DNA from: Alkaliphilus sp. NP8
GTDB taxonomy: Bacteria; Bacillota; Clostridia; Peptostreptococcales; Natronincolaceae
DNA length: 64,000 nucleotides
Assembly: GCA_015978205.1 (NCBI GenBank)
Contig: JADWMM010000027.1
Location: 62,001-126,000, forward strand
Direction: 5' to 3'
Under the pieces are notes generated by a model, which was given only the letters and a program-made list of their open reading frames with translations, searched no databases and had not been told where the DNA came from. The position numbers were made by a program, and so were the translations under genes. Below, in pieces: positions 9,989 to 20,567 of this stretch. Position 1 is the first letter of the stretch, and every line of letters begins with the position of its first letter.

Positions 9989-10777
9989 ATGGAAAAAGAA
10001 AAAAAGTTTTCAATAGGAGAAATTGCTAAATTAACAGGTGTTACTATTCGTACATTACAATATTACGATAATATTGGATTAGTTCTATTAGAAAAAGAAG
10101 TAAGTAATGGGCGTAGATATTACAGTGAATCTGATTTAACGAGACTACAACAAGTTTTATTTTACAAATCACTTGGATTACAAATTAAAGATATAAAAAA
10201 ACTTATTATAGAAACAGCAAAACCTTACCAAATTGCTTCTGTTTTAAAAAAACAACGAGATATTTTATATCATAAGTTGAACGATATAAAGATGAATATA
10301 TCTTTTATAGATACTAGCTTAATAAGTTTAGAACAAAACAAGTCACTTCCTATGAGAGAGCTAATTAAGCTAATAATTTCTTTAAATAAAGACAATATTT
10401 TTGAGTATAAAAATGTTGAATATGATGAAGATATTAAAGATACTTTTATGAATCACCATGAAAATACTGAAGAATTTATAGAAATTTACTGGAAGTGGAA
10501 AGCTCTTATAGTGGAAGCAGTTTCACTTATTTTAAATGGAGTTGCGCCTGAAAGTGAAAAAGGAAAAGATTTTGGAGCAAAGTGGATAAAAATGATAACG
10601 GAAATAATAGGAGGGAATCTTGAACTATTAGAAGCACATAAAATATCATATAAGAATCGTGACAAGTGGCCAGAAGAAGATCGCAGTTTGATGGATTTTG
10701 CAGATGAGTTCATAGATAAGGCAGTAGAAGGTTACTTATCTATTACTGATTATTGGAAGGATGGAAAAAATGATTAA
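9989..10777 (+). CDS. MerR-family transcriptional regulator (TipA-like)
   Basis: MerR HTH: FSIGEIAKLTGVTIRTLQYYDNIGLVLLEKEVSNGRRYYSESDL. Confidence 0.93.
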   Translation: MEKEKKFSIGEIAKLTGVTIRTLQYYDNIGLVLLEKEVSNGRRYYSESDLTRLQQVLFYKSLGLQIKDIKKLIIETAKPYQIASVLKKQRDILYHKLNDIKMNISFIDTSLISLEQNKSLPMRELIKLIISLNKDNIFEYKNVEYDEDIKDTFMNHHENTEEFIEIYWKWKALIVEAVSLILNGVAPESEKGKDFGAKWIKMITEIIGGNLELLEAHKISYKNRDKWPEEDRSLMDFADEFIDKAVEGYLSITDYWKDGKND

Positions 10778-11670
10778 TATAAAAAATTTAACTAAGGAAC
10801 ATAAAGATATGGTTGCTGTAGACAACTTAACATTAGATATTAAACATGGAGTAGTTACAGGTTTTTTAGGACCTAACGGAGCAGGAAAATCTACTACAAT
10901 GCGTATGATTTTAAACCTTACTAAACCAACAAAAGGTCAAGTTTCTATAGATGGAAAATCCTATACAGAGCTACAGAATCCTATATCTAAAGTTGGAGCT
11001 TTAATTGATGCAGACGCTGTTAATCCTAAGTTGACTGCAAGACAACATCTTCAACTAGTAGCTACTGTCAGTGGAATTTCAATCAATAAAGTAGATAAAA
11101 TGTTAGAAAAAGTAGGATTAGAAAAAGTGAAAGATAAAAAAAAGTGAATTTTCTTTAGGAATGAAACAGCGATTAGGGATCGCTTGTGCACTTTTAGGAG
11201 ATCCAGAAACAGTAATATTAGATGAACCTTTTAATGGTTTGGATGTTGATGGAATTAAATGGTTAAGAGACTTAACCAAAGACTTAGCCAAAGAAGGAAA
11301 AGCAGTTTTAATTTCAAGTCACCTTATGAGTGAAGTTCAAACTATTGCTGAAAGGATAATTGTACTAGCACAAGGAAAACTTATTGCGGATATGACTATA
11401 GAAGAGATGGCTAAAAAGAGTTTAAGCACACATTTAAAAGTAAGAAGCCAACATAATGGAGTGTTAAAAACTTTATTAGAAAAAAGTGGAGCAATTATTC
11501 AAAAATCAGATATGGAAGTTATAAATCTGCAAAATATAGAAATGAAAAAGGTAGGACTTATAGCTAAAGAAAATAATATTGCAATATTTGAATTAAGTAG
11601 GATTCAGCCTTCATTAGAAGATCTTTTTATAGAGATTACAGAAGGTAAAGTTGATTATAAATCTGAATAA
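10761..11670 (+). pseudogene. ABC transporter ATP-binding protein interrupted by a frameshift (ORFs 10761-11147 and 11161-11670)
   Basis: Walker A (GPNGAGKST) in the first ORF; signature and Walker B (VILDEPFNGLD) in the second; removing one A from A8 at 11136-11143 restores KDKKSEFSLGMKQR. Confidence 0.85.
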
Positions 11671-11698
11671 AAACTAATAAAAAAGAAGGTGTGAGAAA

Positions 11699-12496
11699 AT
11701 GGTAAGTAAATTTAAAATAGTATCTTTTGGGAATTTGATAAAATCTGAGTATGAAAAGATATTTTTTCTTAAATCTACAAAGATTTATATAGGATCAGTA
11801 ATTATAACTAGTGTAATAATGGGATTAATTTTTGCTTTAACTACAAGAGTAACACAAGGGAGAACTATAACTGAATTAGCTCCTATAGATGTTATTTCAG
11901 CTAATATGCTAGGAATTGATGTAGCTACAATAATGTTAATTATTTTTACGGCTATATCAATTTCAAACGAGTTCTCAACAAAGTTAATTAATATTTCATT
12001 GGCAGCAACACCTAACAGAAAACGATTCTATATAGGTAAGTTTGCAACTTACTTTATATTAACTCTTATAATAGGTGTAATTGTAGGACTTTTAAATTAT
12101 TTTGCAAGCCAAATAATTTTAATATCTAATGGACTACCTACAGTATCATTATCTCATAATTCTTTGCGTCAGTTTGTTTTAGGAAGTATGGTTATGCCTG
12201 TATTTTATTCGCTTTTAACAGTAGCAGCTATTTTTATTTTTAGAAACAGTGGAGGTGCGATTACCTTTTCTTTAGGGGTAATGTTAATTCCAGGGTTAAT
12301 CAGTATGCTTTCAGACAGTGTACAAAAGGTAATAATGCCTATTTTACCAATATCAGGCATACATAGTATATCTGGTATAGCTGAAGTTGATTCTTTTGAA
12401 CTATTAGGAATTACTACAAGTGTTATTACATTAATTACATGGATTCTTATAACATCAGTTGTAGGTATTTTTCGGTTTTATAAAAAAGATTTTTAA
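11699..12496 (+). CDS. ABC-2 type permease
   Basis: 265-aa multi-TM protein downstream of the ATPase. Confidence 0.85.
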   Translation: MVSKFKIVSFGNLIKSEYEKIFFLKSTKIYIGSVIITSVIMGLIFALTTRVTQGRTITELAPIDVISANMLGIDVATIMLIIFTAISISNEFSTKLINISLAATPNRKRFYIGKFATYFILTLIIGVIVGLLNYFASQIILISNGLPTVSLSHNSLRQFVLGSMVMPVFYSLLTVAAIFIFRNSGGAITFSLGVMLIPGLISMLSDSVQKVIMPILPISGIHSISGIAEVDSFELLGITTSVITLITWILITSVVGIFRFYKKDF

Positions 12497-12519
12497 AGAA
12501 TGGTGTAAAAGCAATGATG

Positions 12520-12562
12520 CTTAAAACCTTTCCGAAACTGTATAGTTAGGGAAGGTTTTTTA
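12520..12562 (+). terminator. Rho-independent terminator
   Basis: AAAACCTTTCC...GGGAAGGTTTTTTA. Confidence 0.75.
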
Positions 12563-12636
12563 TTGTGTAAGTGGGAAGGGTTTTTATTTTACTTCAACAG
12601 TAGTAGGAGATGTTGAACTCTATGCAGTTTAAAGGT

Positions 12637-12752
12637 GTTAATTATGTCTTTAATTAATATCTACTGTGTACTTTATAATTTTATATGTGATGTTAAATCC
12701 AATATTTCATACAAATAAGATTTTTGTTAAGTCATATTGAAATTACATTCTC
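12637..12752 (+). pseudogene. Remnant of the 3' end and downstream region of a paralogue of the 20568-20984 gene
   Basis: Close match to 20903-21059, lacking the terminator hairpin segment. Confidence 0.75.
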
Positions 12753-12950
12753 TATTTTTTCTTTGAAATAATATCAATAATATTTTTCTTGGTATTTATA
12801 ATAAACATATAGACACAATATGAACAGGACTGTTGTTAAAAGTGATTTAATAAATGGATTCATATTATTTTCTATAGCAAAAAGGTATAGATTATAATTT
12901 ATTATCCATTGTTTGGGTCATCATCTCGCGAATCAAGTTCTTCTGCAATA

Positions 12951-12987
12951 GCTGCTGTCAGTGGAATTTCAATCAATAGAGTAGATA
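12951..12987 (+). pseudogene. 37-nt remnant of an ABC ATPase gene
   Basis: 35/37 identical to 11062-11098. Confidence 0.75.
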
Positions 12988-13022
12988 TATTAAATTAAAT
13001 AATACAGTTTAAGTAAAATATT

Positions 13023-13214
13023 TTACTCACTCTTTGTATATATCCTTTTTAATACTAAGGATATAGCTGTAGAAACACTTAATGCTAGAAGAATTATTCC
13101 TTTTACATATCTTATTGATTTACTTGTGTCACCATTTGTGAAAAATACCAATAACAAAGATATAACAGCTAAGATACCACCACTTAAGTCAAGTATTTTT
13201 ATTGCTTTTGTCAT
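13023..13214 (-). CDS. Small membrane protein, function unknown
   Basis: 63 aa, two predicted TMs, AAGGAG RBS. Confidence 0.6.
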   Translation of the reverse strand: MTKAIKILDLSGGILAVISLLLVFFTNGDTSKSIRYVKGIILLALSVSTAISLVLKRIYTKSE

Positions 13215-13379
13215 AATAATTTCTCCTTATAGAAATATTATTAAAGTATAAATAGGCTTTTGATATAATAAACTACAGTTTTCCTCTGTAATTGTAATTA
13301 TAAATTTTGCACTCAGGTATTATTGTAACAAGGATTGTTTAAATTTTGTGTCGAATATGGTTGTCTATTTAGAATATCT

Positions 13380-14220
13380 TTAATTATTAATATTGTTTCT
13401 TGAACGTTCCAAATGAATACTTATTATGGTTACTATTAATTCTGTTATTACAAAGGCAAACCACACACCGATCATGCCCCAAAAGTGGCTTAAAACAAAA
13501 ACCGTAGGAACGATAATAATTAATCCTCGCGAAATTGAAATTGATAATGCATCTTTAATATTTTCAGTAGCACTTAAAAACATTGTAATTATAATGTTTA
13601 CACCTGCAAAGAAAAAACCAAGAAAGTAAATTCTAAGTCTTGTATCTGCCATCTGTGCAATGCTAGTATTATTTTCACTGTTAAATATTTGTATGATACT
13701 TTCAGAGAATGTCATTACTAAAGAATAAATTGTAAATGCAATTATAAGAGCTGTAGTCAATGCATATTTTCGCACTTTCTTGAGCTTATCGAAGTTGTAT
13801 TGTCCGAAATATTTACTTATTAATGGTTGGGTGCCTTGAGCTAATCCTGTAAAAATCGCGATTACCACCAGTGCTAAATTAGCAACAATTGCATAAGATG
13901 CTATTCCTAAGTTTCCTTCAAGTCGTAAAATAACAATATTAAAAGTTATTAAAACAACAGCTGAGGAAATTTCAATAATAAATGAAGATAAACCCAAACT
14001 GAAAATACTATAAATTTGATTCAATTCGAGATTAATACTATCCCTACCAAAACCCCCGACTTTACTGCGTTGGAAAACACATTATTGGCTATGTCCTCTT
14101 CATTTTGTGAACGTAATATCCTGAATCTAGTAGCTCCTCCAATTCCTATCATTAGACCTATTCCATGAATAACACTGTATATAGAAATTGAAAGTATAAG
14201 TTGATTTATAATAGTGAGCC
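13380..14220 (-). pseudogene. MATE-family efflux protein, internally deleted and frameshifted
   Basis: C-terminal half in ORF 13380-14024; reverse strand of 14024-14220 encodes SVIHGIGLMIGIGGATRFRILRSQNEEDIANNVFSNAVKSGVLVGIVLISN* (MATE N-terminus); middle missing. Confidence 0.85.
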
Positions 14221-14788
14221 TGAATCTATTTTAGATGATTATTTGTACATAAAACTTTAAACTCTACGAGGCTATACACAAATCTAATACAAAACGATAA
14301 ATGAAAACAGTAGAATCATTATCTATACTAGATTAATAAATGTATTATCCAATAAATAAAGTAACCTATTAGACCTCCAACAAATGTAAAGATAGCAATT
14401 TCTACAGCATTGATTACATCATCGACACCTTTGTACGAGTATATCCACCTCATAACATGATACTTTTAAAAAAGATCAGTAAAAGATATTGCTACTAATA
14501 CGTTAGATCAAATTTTATTTTAGAATGGTGAATATTTAAAAATAAAAGATAGAAATAGCAATATTTGACATAATATTTATATAGAGTCATGTATACTTGT
14601 ATCTAGTTTATATATAATGCTACAAAAAGTAAATACAAAACTATAAACAACAGTGCAAATATATATACAAAGTCATAGTATTTGATGAATCTATTTGAAT
14701 TTATAAAATATGATAAATGACAGTTTTTATAAGTTTATGCTCAGTAAAACGATTATTAATGAAAAAATATTAAGATGGAGGTGTAGAA

Positions 14789-15673
14789 ATGAATATAGAA
14801 ATAAAGAATGTATCTCAAAAATACTTTAAAAGTAAAAACAAATCTTTAGATAATGTTAATATGTCCATAACCAAAGGTGTATTTGGTCTCATCGGTGAAA
14901 ATGGAGCAGGAAAAACAACTCTTTTAAAGATGTTAGCAACTGTAATGCCGGTGCAAGATGGTACTATAAGTATTGACGGCGATGATATAACTAAGGATAC
15001 TGAAAAAATAAGAAAATATATTGGGTATCTACCTCAAAAGTTTGATTTTTTTGAGAGTATTACTGTCTATGAAATGCTTGATTACATTGCTTTATTAAAG
15101 AATGTTAAAACAGAAGACCGAGAGCATGAAATAAAATTGCTGATTCACCAATTTAATCTACAAGATAAAATAAATAGTAAGATTAATAGCTTATCTGGAG
15201 GAATGAAGCAGCGATTAGCAATAGCTCAATCTCTATTAGGGGATTCAAAATTAGTTATATTAGATGAACCAACTGTTGGACTTGACCCTAATGAACGTTT
15301 AAGATTTAGAAACATTATTAATGAGAAAAGTATTGAACATACAATTATTATTTCAACACACATTATTTCTGATATTGCTATGTTATGTAATAATATCGCA
15401 ATTATGAAAAAGGGGAAAGTATTTTATTGTGGTTCAATAGATAATCTTCTTGAACTTGTTGAGGGCAAAATCTATGTTGATAAATTGCATATAAATGACA
15501 AGATTGATAGAACAAAATATAAAAAAATCATCTCAATTTTTAGAAAGAAGAATACTGTTGAAGTAAGATTTATTCTGGATACTCCTTTAGTCCATGCCTA
15601 TAAAAAAGTTACACCTACTTTGGAAGACGCTTATTTTTATATTATGTCCTTAGATGAAGGTGATCAATTATGA
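14789..15673 (+). CDS. ABC transporter ATP-binding protein
   Basis: GENGAGKTT, LSGGMKQR, VILDEPTVGLD. Confidence 0.95.
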   Translation: MNIEIKNVSQKYFKSKNKSLDNVNMSITKGVFGLIGENGAGKTTLLKMLATVMPVQDGTISIDGDDITKDTEKIRKYIGYLPQKFDFFESITVYEMLDYIALLKNVKTEDREHEIKLLIHQFNLQDKINSKINSLSGGMKQRLAIAQSLLGDSKLVILDEPTVGLDPNERLRFRNIINEKSIEHTIIISTHIISDIAMLCNNIAIMKKGKVFYCGSIDNLLELVEGKIYVDKLHINDKIDRTKYKKIISIFRKKNTVEVRFILDTPLVHAYKKVTPTLEDAYFYIMSLDEGDQL

Positions 15674-17100
15674 TTGCAATAATTAAGAAAACCATAAAAA
15701 TATGTAATAGTGAGTTCTATAATGGTTTAGTTTATAAATTGTTAATAAATATACTAGTATTTTTATTTATTGTTGGTTTGCAATTTGGAGATATTACATT
15801 AAAAGTAAGTAGCAATTATTTTGTAACATCATGGATATCTATTAATGTGTATTTTATCTTTTGTCTGTTCAAAAAAAACAATAGAGCTTTCTTGTTGGAT
15901 CTTAGTGATTTGCCAAGTAATAGGAAGTTGTTAATGTTATATACGGTTGCAGGAATTATGAATATTGGATGGGGGTTATTTATTTTTTTTCATCTAATAT
16001 TTGTAATGAAGGCGACAATTCTAAATGCCTTAATGGTTACCATAATTCAGTATATTTTTGCTCTATCAATAGGCGCTGTAGGTGGTGTTTTGTATAAAAA
16101 ATATGTCGGTATCATGATAATCATTGGTCTTGCAGTTGTTAATTTTATTTTTTATAACCCGTTAATCTATGATGGTTCTAGCCATTTTTTATCAATAAGT
16201 GAGCAATTACATGCGATTAATGTGCCTAATATTATTAACATCATAAGTCTAATATTACTATTATTATTAAGTCTATTCATAACAGCTATTTTATCAAAAT
16301 CACATAATAGGTTTAAATGTACAAAGCTGATGATATTAATGGTAGTGTGTGTTGTTGCTTATGTATCCATACTTTTTTACGACTTCTCAAAGTATGAAAA
16401 TCTTATAAAAGATGATTACGTTATCACAACTATGGGTGATCATATAATTGAAAGTAAAGGTATCCCAATAGATAAAGTTGAAGACATTTATTCAATTGTA
16501 TCAGAGTTTGAAAAGCATTATCAGAATGTACAAACAGATACTAGATATTTAAAGTACATAATAGATAAAAGATATTTATCTGCAGTTTCTTGGAAATTAA
16601 AAGGTATACACCCAAAATCTGTAGTTTTTAATAAAGATACTATGTATATTCATATACTATCAAGCTCAATGATATATTTTGAAGATGCTGACTTGTTACG
16701 CAATTTTATGGATGAAATAAAATCTGCAATGGTAATTAATGTTAAAGGTTACAATCAGAGTAAATATACTAGACATCTGATAGAGGGTTATAGTATTGAT
16801 ATTATGAAGAAGATAAGTGGTGATTTAGATTTGGAGCAATCTCAGAAGGTAAAAAACTATTATATCAAAGAGATTGAAGACATATTTAGTTATCCCACAA
16901 CTCAGTTTAATTTTGTTTATAGAGTGGGATTGATCATATATGATAAATTCCCTTCATCAATTGGAGCAGTATATGATGTAATTTTGAAGCAGAATCCACA
17001 ATCAGATCAAGAGTTCATTGAGTTACTTGAAACTAATTTTAAACATATTGTTAAAGATGAAGATATGTTAGAAATTTTAAGTCAAGTAGATAAAAAGTAG
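15670..17100 (+). CDS. ABC-associated permease with a large C-terminal soluble domain
   Basis: Multi-TM N-terminus and about 240-aa soluble C-terminus; overlaps the ATPase gene. Confidence 0.75.
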   Translation: MIAIIKKTIKICNSEFYNGLVYKLLINILVFLFIVGLQFGDITLKVSSNYFVTSWISINVYFIFCLFKKNNRAFLLDLSDLPSNRKLLMLYTVAGIMNIGWGLFIFFHLIFVMKATILNALMVTIIQYIFALSIGAVGGVLYKKYVGIMIIIGLAVVNFIFYNPLIYDGSSHFLSISEQLHAINVPNIINIISLILLLLLSLFITAILSKSHNRFKCTKLMILMVVCVVAYVSILFYDFSKYENLIKDDYVITTMGDHIIESKGIPIDKVEDIYSIVSEFEKHYQNVQTDTRYLKYIIDKRYLSAVSWKLKGIHPKSVVFNKDTMYIHILSSSMIYFEDADLLRNFMDEIKSAMVINVKGYNQSKYTRHLIEGYSIDIMKKISGDLDLEQSQKVKNYYIKEIEDIFSYPTTQFNFVYRVGLIIYDKFPSSIGAVYDVILKQNPQSDQEFIELLETNFKHIVKDEDMLEILSQVDKK

Positions 17101-17114
17101 AAAGGGGGAATTTT

Positions 17115-17822
17115 ATGAAAAAACGCACAATATTGCGCGTGAAATGGAGTGCATTAAAAAGAACAAAAGCTTTTTATTTTTTAATCATTTTTAACTATTT
17201 TTTGTTAGCGATGGTTGATACAAAGTCGTTCGTTTTGCTGACAGGCGTTGAAAATTATATATTTAGATATGTTTTTCAACAACTCTGGATAGTTATGACC
17301 AGCGCATTATTCGTCCAAATAGTTTTTAATGAAAAAACGATTGACAGTATAAAAAACTACATGATTATCTATGTGAAAGATATTAAAAGGGAAGTATATG
17401 GATCGGCATTGCTCTGTATAATAGTAAATATTGTTGCTTTGCTTATTGGACATATCATATTACTGATTATTAATTATATCTACTATGGCAAAGTGTTATT
17501 GACTCTTTCAATAGTAAACTTCATTATTGTTTCTTTACAGATTATTGTTAGTGTATTATTTGTGATGAGTTTGCGGATGTACTTTAAAAAGAATCTACTT
17601 GTTTTTGGCTTATTCTATTTAACAATCATGGCTATGATAACGATTAATAACGTTTTTATTACCATGCCACTGACCATAAGGATACTTGGCATTGGTGGAG
17701 AAGGATACTATATTACTTATGGATGGCAACTATGGACTGGAAGAATTATTCTATTTGCAATCATTTATATTGCATTTAAACTGTCTATAAATAAATTGAA
17801 TAAGGAATTGAAAAATGTTTGA
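17115..17822 (+). CDS. ABC-associated integral membrane protein
   Basis: 235 aa, about 6 TMs, same operon. Confidence 0.7.
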   Translation: MKKRTILRVKWSALKRTKAFYFLIIFNYFLLAMVDTKSFVLLTGVENYIFRYVFQQLWIVMTSALFVQIVFNEKTIDSIKNYMIIYVKDIKREVYGSALLCIIVNIVALLIGHIILLIINYIYYGKVLLTLSIVNFIIVSLQIIVSVLFVMSLRMYFKKNLLVFGLFYLTIMAMITINNVFITMPLTIRILGIGGEGYYITYGWQLWTGRIILFAIIYIAFKLSINKLNKELKNV

Positions 17823-19095
17823 GTTAGATATCAATATTGACAATCTATACAAAGGTATAATTAATAATAAAAAAACTACTATCATGTTTCGTTTCATTCC
17901 TCCATGTTCCGGTAGTTATGAAGTTATATGTAATGCTAATGGTTTGTTGTGCGGTGCAATATATGATAAAAATCAAACTAACTATGTAAGTGGTGCTTAT
18001 ACTAAAAATAAGTCTGTTGTTAGGTTAGCTTCTACTTTGTTGAAAGGGCAACTATATTATGTGAAGTTATATACATCACAACATTGTAGAGTCAATATAA
18101 AATATACTTTGCATATTCGTCATATACCAACACCAAAGATATCTCATTTTAAATATCAATGGGGTATGTTAAATAGAAAAAGTGGGCTTGATATTAATAT
18201 ATTGCCAGTTTGGAAGTATATATATAATTCAACCATTCATGTCGGTGTAGCTGATACAGGAGTCAACTATAACCATATCAATTTACAGAAGAATATTAAT
18301 AAAAAGTTGAGTTATAATTTTGTTCACGAAGATCAAGATATTTATCCTGAAAGTGAAAGTGAAAATGAATATGCAGCACGTAACGGACATGGTACATATG
18401 TTGCAGGCATTATATCAGGCTACTCAAAAGATGATATAGGTATTTTAGGGGTTGTGAATACACCTAATACGATAGCTTTAAAGGTGTTGGGAAATAAGAA
18501 AAAGAACTGTACAGTGATTAATAAGACAAGCGACGCATTTGTATTAGCTATAGAATATGCTATTAAAAATAATATTAAGATCATTAATTGTAGTTTTAGT
18601 GGAAGAGAATTTTCTGAAAAAGAAAAAGGGGCTATTGAAAGTGCAAAAAATATACTATTTGTTATGGCAGCAGGAAATAAAGGGGTTGATATAAGCAAGG
18701 AACCTTATTATCCTGCTTGCTATAATGCTCAAAACAGTATCGTTGTTGCTGCAACAGATCAATATGGTCGATTATATGAGAAGTCTAATTACGGTGCATT
18801 CGTAGATATTGGTGCACCTGGTGAAGATATTGCCAGTATATATATGGAGGATCAATATATAAAAAGTCAAGGAACTTCCGCAGCAGCTCCTTTCGTATCG
18901 GGTATATGTGCACTTGTACTTGAGAAAAATCCGAAATTACTACCATATGAAGTAAAACAGATAGTAACGCATCCAGATAATGTAACTCAAATAAATGGAC
19001 TTAAAGGAAAGGTAAAATGTTCAGGAATCATAAACGCATATAAATCTATTATCACAGATGCCACAGGACTAATTGGAGTATCTCCAACTTTTTAA
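17815..19095 (+). CDS. S8-family (subtilisin-like) serine protease without signal peptide
   Basis: Catalytic motifs VGVADTGVNYNHI (Asp), NGHGTYVAGI (His), GTSAAAPFVSG (Ser); N-terminal PPC-like beta region; start overlaps the upstream gene. Confidence 0.9.
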   Translation: MFELDINIDNLYKGIINNKKTTIMFRFIPPCSGSYEVICNANGLLCGAIYDKNQTNYVSGAYTKNKSVVRLASTLLKGQLYYVKLYTSQHCRVNIKYTLHIRHIPTPKISHFKYQWGMLNRKSGLDINILPVWKYIYNSTIHVGVADTGVNYNHINLQKNINKKLSYNFVHEDQDIYPESESENEYAARNGHGTYVAGIISGYSKDDIGILGVVNTPNTIALKVLGNKKKNCTVINKTSDAFVLAIEYAIKNNIKIINCSFSGREFSEKEKGAIESAKNILFVMAAGNKGVDISKEPYYPACYNAQNSIVVAATDQYGRLYEKSNYGAFVDIGAPGEDIASIYMEDQYIKSQGTSAAAPFVSGICALVLEKNPKLLPYEVKQIVTHPDNVTQINGLKGKVKCSGIINAYKSIITDATGLIGVSPTF

Positions 19096-19241
19096 CATTA
19101 CCATACGCTAAGACATGTTTGAAAGTTGTTTTATAAAATTTACTACTCGGTATATCGCCAACATATCTTACTTATCTTAATATAAAATGCTAATATATAA
19201 GGACAGTTAATATATACAAAATAAAAAAGCTATTTAATTAT

Positions 19242-19648
19242 ATGTCTGAAAGCTTAATTAAAAAAAGGAAAAAACAGTCGCTGTTAGTTTAATGTTAACA
19301 TCTATATTTGTATTCGTAAGTTGTAGTAATCAAGCACTAGAAAGTGTAAATGGAGCTGCAAGTGGAGAAATACCTACTATTGGTATGACTACTGATGCAA
19401 ATGAAGAAAACAAATTAAATAAAAAAGATACACTTAAAGAAGAGTCTCTAGATAATGATTCATTTGAAGGATATAGAATTATTGAAGCTGATGGCAAAGA
19501 TCAATCAGGGCATAAAGAGTCTAACGTTATAGTAGATATTGACTTTATAGTAGATATCTACTTTGGTGATAAAGCATATTATGCTTATAAAAATGATTAT
19601 GGACAATTAGTTAAGGTAACTGCTAAGGAAATTATATTACAAGAATAA
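19242..19648 (+). pseudogene. Probable lipoprotein gene with damaged start/signal peptide (intact ORF 19292-19648)
   Basis: Adding one A to the A6 run at 19269-19274 gives MSESLIKKRKKTVAVSLMLTSIFVFVSCSN, a lipoprotein signal peptide. Confidence 0.45.
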
Positions 19649-19909
19649 GTATGGTAATTAGGCCTATATGGAAAAAGTAATTACAACTATACATATATGA
19701 ATAAAGGAAATACTGTAACTGATAAGTTTGATAATGTTAATCCAGATGAAGTAAATGCAAAATTAGAAATAAATAAACTTGCTGAAAAACAAACAGTTTT
19801 AGAAAATAAAGATATAGTGATTACTGAATTAGATAAAAAAGATGAAGATATTGTAATTTAAAATGCAATTAATTGTGAACACAAATAGGCAATGGGAAAA
19901 ACAATTTAA

Positions 19910-20349
19910 TATTGTTATTCCCAGATCCAAGGATAGCCAGAGGAGTCGGTACTATACATAAAAGGAAATTAATATCTTTTCTAAGATTAAAAAGCTGCGA
20001 CATGAAAATGTAGGTATTCATCACATAAAAAGATATCTAAATAGGGATATTGAGGCTTTAGAATAAATCGAAAAGGCCCTACAAGTAACTCCAATTTTGA
20101 AGTGTCAGCTGAGGATTTTCGAGACATGATTGCAAATGTTATTGCTGAACGGGAAAAAAATTAAAACGAGAATTTAGAAATTAATTAAGATAAGAATTAG
20201 AAAATCATGAATGCAGGATTACAGATAAAGTATTTGAAAAATAATTGGAACAGATTCAGATAGAAAATAGTAAACTGATGAACTATATAGCTACTACTAG
20301 AGAAGAAGATAAAAATAAAGGATTTTTTAATAGGTTATTTAAAAAATAG
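19910..20349 (+). pseudogene. Degraded MerR-like DNA-binding protein with coiled-coil C-terminus
   Basis: Several in-frame stops; fragments IPRSKDSQRSRYYT*KEINIFSKIKKLRHENVGIHHIKRYLNRD and NFEVSAEDFRDMIANVIAEREKN*, ending LEQIQIENSKLMNYIATTREEDKNKGFFNRLFKK*. Confidence 0.75.
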
Positions 20350-20567
20350 TAAAGACAAACTTATTAAACTGTTAAGCTAAATAATATTATCAGAATTAAT
20401 ACTTTTACCTTAAGATGAAACACATTAAATTTATAACTGTAAGTTACGGTTCCTTTATTAAGAGTGGGCATTATAATATAGCTATATTTCAAGTAATATA
20501 TTACGAGGAAGAAAGAATCAGAAAATAAACACAAAAACTGATTAAATGATACCTAATTTAAACAGGA

